64,000 nucleotides of DNA. It comes from Ancylobacter gelatini. GTDB taxonomy: Bacteria > Pseudomonadota > Alphaproteobacteria > Rhizobiales > Xanthobacteraceae. Made by a program: the position numbers and the translations under genes. A model generated the notes under the pieces. It searched no databases and had not been told where the DNA came from. It saw only the letters and a list, made by a program, of their open reading frames with translations. Below, one piece after another: positions 24,966-30,779 of the stretch (its first letter is position 1; each line of letters opens with the position of its first letter). The stretch lies in NCBI RefSeq assembly GCF_022601675.1, contig NZ_JAKVIL010000007.1:62001-126000 (forward strand), read 5' to 3'.

Positions 24966-25439
24966 TCAGCCATTATAAGCGGCTTGCAGGGCGGCGATGT
25001 CGAGCTTGACCATGCCCATCATCGCCGTCATCACGCGTTGCGCCTTGGCCGTGTCCGGGTCCTTGTTCCACTCCAGCAGCGCGCGCGGCGTGACCTGCCA
25101 GCTCAGGCCGTAGCGATCGGTGATCCAGCCGCACTGTATCTCGCGGCCGCCCTCGCCGAGCGCGGCCCATAGCCGGTCGATCTCGTCCTGGCTGTCGCAG
25201 ACGATGATCAGCGACAGCGCCGGGGTGAAGCTGAAATGCGGTCCGCCATTCAGCGCGAGATAGGGCGCGCCGTTCAGCGTGAATTCGACCATCATGGTCT
25301 CGCCGGGCTTGCCGCCGGGCGTCTCCACGACATAGGGGGTCACGGTGTCGATGCGGGAATTCGGCAGCAGCGAGACGTAGAAGCGCGCGGCTTCCTCCGC
25401 CTTGCCGTCGAACCAGAGGCAGGGTGTGATCGGTTGCAT
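24966..25439 (-). CDS. VOC superfamily protein (PhnB / 3-dmu-9_3-mt type)
   Basis: A 157-residue protein of the vicinal-oxygen-chelate fold, PhnB-like subgroup often annotated as 3-demethylubiquinone-9 3-methyltransferase-like. Typical parts are MQPITPCLWFDGKAEEAARF, FTLNGAPYLALNGGP, and GWITDRYGLSWQVTP. I start at ATG 25439; a longer frame lacks similarity. It is the last gene of a minus-strand set (VOC, SRPBCC remnant, DUF1428, this gene) facing the HxlR regulator. The reaction is unknown; the subgroup's methyltransferase name is not well supported. Confidence 0.85.
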   Translation of the reverse strand: MQPITPCLWFDGKAEEAARFYVSLLPNSRIDTVTPYVVETPGGKPGETMMVEFTLNGAPYLALNGGPHFSFTPALSLIIVCDSQDEIDRLWAALGEGGREIQCGWITDRYGLSWQVTPRALLEWNKDPDTAKAQRVMTAMMGMVKLDIAALQAAYNG

Positions 25440-25500
25440 GGCGCGGGCTCCATCACGTGGTGACCGCGCCGCCGCCAGCGGCGCGGTCCTCGACAAGGGC

Positions 25501-25857
25501 TTACTTGCGCAGATCGACCAGCGGGGCGAAGCCGCCGAAGATCATGCGCTTGCCGTCGAACGGCATCTCGGTCATCTCCTTGAGGCGGGGGTCCTCCATG
25601 AACTTCTTCATGCCGGTGTCGCGCACCTCTTTGGACGGCCAGAGAACCCAGGAGAACACCACCGTCTCCTCCGGCGTCGCCTTCACCGCCCTGCGGAAAT
25701 CGGTCACCTTGCCCTCCGGCACGTCGTCGCCCCAGTTCTCGGCGACATGAAGGGCGCCGTAATCGAAGAAGATCGGCGCGGCCTTCTCGGCCATCTCGCG
25801 ATAGGCGTCCTTGTTGGCGGTCGGCACCGCGATCACGAAACCATCGACATAGCTCAT
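25501..25857 (-). CDS. DUF1428 family protein
   Basis: A 118-residue dimeric alpha-beta-barrel-like protein of the DUF1428 family. It begins MSYVDGFVIAVPTANKDAYR and includes HVAENWGDDVPEGKVTDFRR and MPFDGKRMIFGGFAPL, all family hallmarks. Function is unknown; members are often encoded with VOC and SRPBCC genes under HxlR or ArsR control, as here. GGAGGAGA lies upstream of the ATG at 25857. Confidence 0.9.
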   Translation of the reverse strand: MSYVDGFVIAVPTANKDAYREMAEKAAPIFFDYGALHVAENWGDDVPEGKVTDFRRAVKATPEETVVFSWVLWPSKEVRDTGMKKFMEDPRLKEMTEMPFDGKRMIFGGFAPLVDLRK

Positions 25858-25892
25858 CTGGCGTCTCCTCCTGTTGTCGGCCTGAGGCCGGT

Positions 25893-26024
25893 TTAGTCCT
25901 CGGCGAGTTCGGCGAGCGAACCCATCGCGGCGGTCCCGCCGGTGGTGAAGCCCATGGCCTCATTCGGCTGGCGCGCCTCCTCGTCCCAATGATGGACCGT
26001 GGCGGTGTCGCGGGCTCCCGCACT
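25893..26024 (-). pseudogene. Remnant of an SRPBCC (AHSA1-like) gene, C-terminal end only
   Basis: Between the VOC gene stop (26033) and DUF1428, the minus strand encodes about 43 codons ending at TAA 25893-25895. The readable core HHWDEEARQPNEAMGFTTGG resembles the last helix of AHSA1/SRPBCC proteins (usual pattern HHWDEEGR...MGF..GW). No start codon or N-terminal part precedes it. It is probably what is left after a deletion joined the VOC gene to the 3' end of an SRPBCC gene of the same operon. Similarity was judged by eye, so confidence is moderate. Confidence 0.45.
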
Positions 26025-26032
26025 CGGTGCGC

Positions 26033-26455
26033 TCAGCTGCCCGGTGGTTCGCCGCCGGCGGCCGCCGGGTCCATCCAGAAGATTTCCCAGATGTGCCCGT
26101 CCAGGTCGCCGAAACTGCGCCCATACATGAAGCCGTGTTCCTGCACCGGGGCGATATCGACCGTGCCGCCGGCCTCGCCGGCCTTGGCCATCATCTCATC
26201 GACCGCGTCCCGGCTTTCCTGCGAGAGGGCAAGCAGCACCTGCGAGCCGGCATGGGCGTCGGCGATCGGCTTCGGCGTGAACTGGGCGAACTTCGGATGC
26301 GTGAGCAGCATCACGTAGATAGTCTCCGAGAGCACCATGCATGCGGCGGTATCGTCGGTGAACTGGGGATTGTTCACGGTCCCGATCGCCTCGTAGAACG
26401 CGATGGAGCGAGGCAGGTCGGCCACGGGCAGATTGACGAAGATCATCTTGGGCAT
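26033..26455 (-). CDS. VOC family protein (glyoxalase/bleomycin-resistance fold)
   Basis: A 140-residue VOC protein beginning MPKMIFVNLPVADLPRSIAF and ending FGDLDGHIWEIFWMDP, the typical beta-alpha-beta-beta-beta pairs with His/Glu metal-ligand candidates in the last motif. Function is unknown. AGGAG precedes the ATG at 26455. It is the first gene of the minus-strand operon and is divergent from the HxlR regulator over a 61-base gap holding the putative HxlR sites, so HxlR probably controls it. Confidence 0.85.
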   Translation of the reverse strand: MPKMIFVNLPVADLPRSIAFYEAIGTVNNPQFTDDTAACMVLSETIYVMLLTHPKFAQFTPKPIADAHAGSQVLLALSQESRDAVDEMMAKAGEAGGTVDIAPVQEHGFMYGRSFGDLDGHIWEIFWMDPAAAGGEPPGS

Positions 26456-26479
26456 GAGGGCGGCTCCTGTCGTTCGTCA

Positions 26480-26508
26480 TTGACACCGATAACGGCTATA
26501 GTTAGAAA
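26480..26508 (+). promoter_or_regulatory. Promoter of the HxlR gene, probably leaderless transcript
   Basis: TTGACA (26480-26485), 17 bases, then TAGAAA (26503-26508). Transcription would begin at about 26514-26517, at or next to the ATG (26517). No Shine-Dalgarno sequence precedes that ATG, which agrees with a leaderless message. Confidence 0.5.
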
Positions 26509-26536
26509 AAACAACCATGCAGTTAAAAAAAATAAC
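26501..26536. promoter_or_regulatory. Two 15-bp HxlR operator-like sites, 21 bp apart
   Basis: gttagaaaaaacaac (26501-26515) and gttaaaaaaaataac (26522-26536) share the form GTTA-N7-(C/T)AAC and are 21 bases (two helical turns) apart. One covers the -10 element, the other codons 2-7 of the HxlR gene, explaining the unusual Lys/A-rich start of that protein. Confidence 0.55.
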
Positions 26537-27218
26537 TAAAAAGGCAGAAGGCTCGGCCAGGCGCTATTACGAAGATGCCTGCGCTGCCGCCCACGCGCTC
26601 GACCTGTTCGGCGAGCGCTGGGCGCTGCTGGTGATGAGAGAACTCATGCTCGGCCCCAAACGTTTCACCGATTTGAAGGCCGATCTGCCGGGCATCAGCG
26701 CCAATGTGCTGACCCAGAGGCTGGAGAGCCTTGAGGCGGCGGGCGTTCTGGTTCGTCGCAAGCTGCCGCCGCCGGCTTCCGCGCAGGTCTATGAACTCAC
26801 GCCCTGGGGCTATGAGAGCGAGCCGATCTTCCAGGCCATGGGGCGCTGGGCGGCGCGCTCGCCCTCGCATGATCCGACCCTGCCATTCGGCTCGGTGTCG
26901 CTGATGATGTCGATGCGCACCATGATCAGCCCCGCGCTGGCCGGCGCCCTTGCGGTGGATGCCGAGTTCCGTACTGGCAAGGAGACCTTCCGGGTCCGCC
27001 TCGCCGGGGGCGAACTGACGACTGAGCGCGGCACGGTCGAGCATCCCGATTTCGTCCTGACCGGCGAGGCGCGGATGATCGCCGCCGCGATCTATGGCGG
27101 GCAGCCGATCGCCGCTCTGGAGGCGGCCGGCGTGCTGAAGCTGGAGGGCGACCGGGCATTGGCAGAGCGTTTCATCCGCCTGTTCCCGCTGCCGCCCAAG
27201 GCCGTGCTGCCGGGCTGA
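26517..27218 (+). CDS. HxlR family transcriptional regulator with C-terminal SCP2-like domain
   Basis: A 233-residue regulator. The winged helix of HxlR type covers about 18-115 (ACAAAHALDLFGERWALLVM, RELMLGPKRF, ISANVLTQRLESLEAAGVL, YELTPWG). The C-terminal half (about 125-230) resembles the SCP2-like ligand domain common in alphaproteobacterial HxlR proteins. It likely represses its own gene and the divergent VOC/DUF1428 operon through the two operator-like repeats at its start. The first ten codons are A-rich because the second site overlaps them. No ribosome site; translation is probably leaderless. Confidence 0.87.
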   Translation: MQLKKITKKAEGSARRYYEDACAAAHALDLFGERWALLVMRELMLGPKRFTDLKADLPGISANVLTQRLESLEAAGVLVRRKLPPPASAQVYELTPWGYESEPIFQAMGRWAARSPSHDPTLPFGSVSLMMSMRTMISPALAGALAVDAEFRTGKETFRVRLAGGELTTERGTVEHPDFVLTGEARMIAAAIYGGQPIAALEAAGVLKLEGDRALAERFIRLFPLPPKAVLPG

Positions 27219-27248
27219 GCAGGGCGTCAGCGGCTGAAGCGGGCGGCC

Positions 27249-29072
27249 TCAGGCGCGGATGCGGGAGGGCGCATCCGGCACGAAGAAACGCCAGGTGTCG
27301 CGCCCGGCATGCTTGGCGTCATAGAGCGCCGTATCGGCAGCGGCGGTCAGTTCGTCCTGAGAGGTCCGGTCGTCATTGGTCATGGCGATGCCGATGGACA
27401 CGCTGTAAGGCAGCGCCGAGCCCCGTTCATCCACCACGCCGGCGAGCCCGCGGCAGAGCCGCTCCGCCAGCGCCTGGAACTCGGCCTCGGACTGGCCGGA
27501 GCACAGCACGGCGAACTCGTCGCCGCCGATGCGGGCGGCGACATCGCCGTCGCGCAGTTCGCCTTGCATGAGCCGCGCGAGATGACGCAGCAGCGCGTCG
27601 CCGGCGGCATGGCCGAGCGTGTCGTTGATGGTCTTGAAATTGTCGAGGTCGACCAGCAGCACCGCCAGATGGGCGCGCTGCCGGGTCAGCCGCTTCAGCC
27701 CCGCCTCGAATTTCTGCGCGAAGAGTGCACGGTTGGGCAGGCCGGTCAGGGCGTCATGCGTGGCGAGGTGGTGCAGGTCGTCCTCAAGCCGCTTGCGCTC
27801 GGAAATGTCGCTAAGCGTGCCGACCATGCGCACCGGTTCGCCGAGCAGGTCGCGCTCGACGATCCGTCCGCGATTGGCGAGCCAGACCCAGCTGCCATCG
27901 CGGCGCCGGCAGCGGAACTCACCGTTGAAGTAATCCTCGCGCCCTTCCACATGGTCACGGAAACCGCGCATCAGCGGGGCGATGTCCTGCGGGTGCACCC
28001 AATGGCGGACCATGCCGACCGTCGGGGTGAACCCACCCGACCAGTGGCCGAGAATGCGGAAGCTGCGGGGGCTGAAGAACAGGTTGCCCGACGGCATGTG
28101 CCAGTCCCAAAGCCCGTCATTGGCGCCGTCCAGCGCATAGGCGAGCCGACGTTCATTGGCGAGCAGGTCGCGGCGCTCGCGCTCGCTGCGCGCGCGGATG
28201 GCGGCTATCAGCAGCGCGGGCAGGGTGGTGACGGCCAGCGACCCCTGCAGTTCCAGCAGCGACGCGACCTCGTTGCCCCTCGGCTCGAAGGGAAAGTGAC
28301 CCGCCACTCCGAGGGCCAGCATGCCGATGGCGAAACCGGAGACCGCGGCGGCGGTGGCGAACATGCCAAAGCGGAAGGCGAACCAGAGCAGCGCCACCGC
28401 GCTGAGTTCCAGGATCACATAATGCCGCATGGCGACGGCAAGCGAACCGATGGTGGCGAGCGCCAGCGCCGCCGCGATCATCTCTTCCAGCCGGGGCCGG
28501 AACGGCCGCGTGCGGTCTGCATCGGACCGCGCGGGCCAGAGCGGCGCGTCGGTGCGCCAGAACAGGAAGGGCGGCAGGAACAGCGCGATCGCCACCACTT
28601 CCGGCATCCACCAGCGGAGACCTGTGGCGACGAGGCCGTGATCCGGCGCGAGGGTGAGCCAGCCTCCGAGCAGCGCACCGGGCACCGGCCCAAGCAGGGC
28701 GACCAGTGTCAGGCGCCCGATGACATCGGGGCCTATCGGGGCGTCGCGGGTTATGCCGCACCAGGACAGGCCGCCGCCGACCAGCGCGAAGGTGATGCTC
28801 TTGGAGATACCGCAGGCCAGCGCATAGGCAGTGGCGTCGCCGAGCAGCAGGTGGACAAGTATGCCCGCCAGTGCAACGCCGATCACCTCAGGCAGAAAGT
28901 CCTGGCGACGGAGCAGGACCAGTGCGCCGAGACTGACGACATTGGCCGGCCAGATCGCGGAAGAAATGCCGAAGGCGCGACCGAAGCGGAGCCAGACGAA
29001 CAGGACGACCGCGAAGGCGATCGCGAAGATGAAGGCCTGCAGAAGACGTGTCGATGGCTGAGCCGTCAGCAT
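27249..29072 (-). CDS. Membrane diguanylate cyclase: MASE1, PAS, GGDEF
   Basis: Synthesises cyclic di-GMP. From the ATG at 29072 it has 607 residues: a MASE1-type membrane sensor with about eight helices (1-270; FGISSAIWPANVV), a PAS domain with PAC end (about 310-425; GEFRCRRRDGSWVWLANRG) and a GGDEF domain (about 435-600). Active site IGGDEF; inhibitory RDGD lies five residues ahead, so feedback inhibition is possible. No EAL domain. Alternative starts at 29162 or 29192 would pass through a perfect 12-bp inverted repeat (29137-29165), which I read as regulatory, so I prefer the shorter form. It converges with the HxlR gene. Confidence 0.88.
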   Translation of the reverse strand: MLTAQPSTRLLQAFIFAIAFAVVLFVWLRFGRAFGISSAIWPANVVSLGALVLLRRQDFLPEVIGVALAGILVHLLLGDATAYALACGISKSITFALVGGGLSWCGITRDAPIGPDVIGRLTLVALLGPVPGALLGGWLTLAPDHGLVATGLRWWMPEVVAIALFLPPFLFWRTDAPLWPARSDADRTRPFRPRLEEMIAAALALATIGSLAVAMRHYVILELSAVALLWFAFRFGMFATAAAVSGFAIGMLALGVAGHFPFEPRGNEVASLLELQGSLAVTTLPALLIAAIRARSERERRDLLANERRLAYALDGANDGLWDWHMPSGNLFFSPRSFRILGHWSGGFTPTVGMVRHWVHPQDIAPLMRGFRDHVEGREDYFNGEFRCRRRDGSWVWLANRGRIVERDLLGEPVRMVGTLSDISERKRLEDDLHHLATHDALTGLPNRALFAQKFEAGLKRLTRQRAHLAVLLVDLDNFKTINDTLGHAAGDALLRHLARLMQGELRDGDVAARIGGDEFAVLCSGQSEAEFQALAERLCRGLAGVVDERGSALPYSVSIGIAMTNDDRTSQDELTAAADTALYDAKHAGRDTWRFFVPDAPSRIRA

Positions 29073-29483
29073 TGGTTTCAAGCCTGCGATGAAACGGACC
29101 GAAGAGTCCGTGTCGATGATCGGCCGGGCGCAGAAGACAATGACGAGGCAGTACCTCGTCATTGTTCGCGGCCTCTCGGCCTGATCATGCAACTACAAGC
29201 AATTCCTGTTCCATTGCTCCCCTATGGTGGCGCGACGCCGGCAACACCCCCGCCGCGCGCCCCGCACTAACGTCATGCGCCGGAACGGCAGGGGGCACCG
29301 CGGCTCGCCGCCGCGGGTCGGTCGGCCGGGGTGCACGCAATGAGCGCATCGTCTGCCCGCGTCGTGATCATCTCCTGCGGCACCGGCTACGCTGTGCGCC
29401 GCGTCGCCATGGTGGAATGATGCGTGCATCTGTCGGAGCGTTGGCTCATTGCGAATGAAAGTTTTTCTTGCGGGGGACGTTTC
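29073..29483. other. Intergenic region with a perfect inverted repeat
   Basis: About 410 bases between the divergent MASE1-GGDEF gene and the SinR-like gene (less if the former starts further upstream). It contains the 12-bp-arm palindrome listed separately. No other gene is supported; the last 40 bases before 29484 are AT-richer and probably hold the promoter of the SinR-like gene. Confidence 0.4.
29137..29165. repeat. Perfect inverted repeat, 12-bp arms
   Basis: acaatgacgagg (29137-29148) and cctcgtcattgt (29154-29165) are exact reverse complements around cagta. In DNA it could be an operator for the GGDEF gene starting 65 bases away; in RNA a stable leader hairpin. Confidence 0.75.
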
Positions 29484-29750
29484 ATGCCTGTGTTTCTCGT
29501 CACGTTCGATCTGCGTGACTCCGGGAATGCCGAGAATCTGATCGAGGCGATCAAGCAGACATCGTGGACCCAGTTCACGCCGACCAGCTTCGCGGTTTCC
29601 ACGGCGGAGACCGACGAGGCGCTGTTCTTCCGGCTCCGCCCGTTCACCAGCGACGGCGACAGCCTGTATGTCTCGATGCTGAAGAAGCCTTATCGCGGGA
29701 TGGGGTTTCGCGAGGTGAACTACTGGCTGGAGGAGAACCTGCGCTACTAG
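29484..29750 (+). CDS. Small SinR/Cas2-like ferredoxin-fold protein
   Basis: An 88-residue protein that I match by pattern to the SinR-family/Cas2-like group: first strand MPVFLVTFDLRDSGNAENLI with the Asp-containing TFDL, a helix EAIKQTSWTQFTPTSFAVST, then FRLRPFTSDGDSLYVSML and a final helix FREVNYWLEENL. Such proteins resemble Cas2 nucleases and VapD but also occur alone with no known role. No cas genes or arrays are near. GGGGGA precedes the ATG at 29484. It ends just before a bidirectional terminator shared with the convergent BI-1 gene. Family assignment is by eye. Confidence 0.6.
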   Translation: MPVFLVTFDLRDSGNAENLIEAIKQTSWTQFTPTSFAVSTAETDEALFFRLRPFTSDGDSLYVSMLKKPYRGMGFREVNYWLEENLRY

Positions 29751-29782
29751 CGGGGGAGGGGCGTCCATACGCCGGAAATGAA

Positions 29783-29808
29783 AAAGCCCCGGCTCGCGCC
29801 GGGGCTTT
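29783..29808. terminator. Bidirectional rho-independent terminator
   Basis: Perfect 11-bp arms aaagccccggc (29783-29793) and gccggggcttt (29798-29808) around tcgc, with A-run on the left and T-run on the right, so it can end both the SinR-like gene (+) and the BI-1 gene (-). Confidence 0.85.
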
Positions 29809-29840
29809 CGATAGGTGCGAGGCTCTCGCGAGCCGGCGGC

Positions 29841-30623
29841 TCAGTTGTTCCGGTTGCCGAACAGCTGGAGCATCATGATGAACAGGTTGATGAAGTCGAG
29901 ATAGAGCGTCAGCGCGCCCATGATCGCCTTGCGGCCGGCCACCACGTCGTCGTCGCCCGCGAAGTACATCTCCTTGATGCGCTGCGTGTCGTAGGCGGTG
30001 AGGCCGGCGAACACCAGCACGCCCACCACCGAGATCACGAACTGCAGCATGGACGAGCCGAGGAAGATGTTCACCAGGCTCGCGATGATGATGCCGATCA
30101 GACCCATGAACAGGAACGAGCCCATGCCCGACAGGCTGCGCGGCGTGGTGTAGCCGTAGAGGCTCAGCGCGCCGAAGGTCGCGGCGGTGATGAAGAACAC
30201 GCGCACGATGCTGTCATGGGTATAGATCAGGAAGATCGTCGCCAGCGACACGCCGACCAGCGCGGCATAGAGCCAGAACACGCCCTGCGCGGCGGCGACG
30301 CTCATGCGGTCGACGCGGAAGCTCAGGAAGAACACCGCGGCGAGCGGGGCGAACATCACCACCCACTTCAGCGGGCTGACGAACAGCGTGTAGCCGAAGT
30401 CGGTGAGGTAGACATTGGCGGCGATCTGGTAGGCGGTCGGGGTGTCGGACACCGCAAGCATGAACACGCCCAGCGCGGCGGCGCCGGTGATGGCGAGGCC
30501 GAGCGTCATGTAGTTGTAGACGCGCAGCATGTAGGAGCGCAGGCCCTGGTCGATCGCGGCCTGCGTCCGCGCCGCCGTGCTGCCAAGGTGCGGCACGGAA
30601 ACGTTGCGATCAAATTCGGACAT
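29841..30623 (-). CDS. BAX inhibitor-1 / YccA family membrane protein
   Basis: A 260-residue inner-membrane protein with seven hydrophobic segments beginning around residue 35 (YNYMTLGLAITGAAALGVF) and a short cytoplasmic N-terminus. The motif TLYGYTT-like SLYGYTTPRSLSGMGSFLFM and the final LYLDFINLFIMMLQLFG are typical of the BI-1/YccA/YbhL group, pH-sensitive Ca2+ leak channels or protease modulators. I start at ATG 30623, with AGAGGA upstream; an upstream frame is not supported. Single-gene unit ending at the bidirectional terminator. Confidence 0.9.
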   Translation of the reverse strand: MSEFDRNVSVPHLGSTAARTQAAIDQGLRSYMLRVYNYMTLGLAITGAAALGVFMLAVSDTPTAYQIAANVYLTDFGYTLFVSPLKWVVMFAPLAAVFFLSFRVDRMSVAAAQGVFWLYAALVGVSLATIFLIYTHDSIVRVFFITAATFGALSLYGYTTPRSLSGMGSFLFMGLIGIIIASLVNIFLGSSMLQFVISVVGVLVFAGLTAYDTQRIKEMYFAGDDDVVAGRKAIMGALTLYLDFINLFIMMLQLFGNRNN

Positions 30624-30779
30624 CGTGTCGGATCCTCTTCCCAAAAGTCCTGGCGTCCGGCCGGCCCGCATGGGCCCGGCTGCCGCGCCGAAACATACCA
30701 CGGAATATGAGGAACCCCCTGTTCCACCGCAAGTGAAGTTTGCGACAGAATTGCCGTTGCGGGAGGGGGGCGTGCGTCC

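Noticed and set aside
26480..26502. TTGACA paired with TATAGT (26497-26502) as the hxlR promoter.
   Set aside because: The spacer would be only 11 bases; TAGAAA at 17 bases fits better.
29484..29750. SinR-like protein as a sign of a CRISPR-Cas locus.
   Set aside because: No cas1, no effector genes and no regularly spaced repeats were found in the window.
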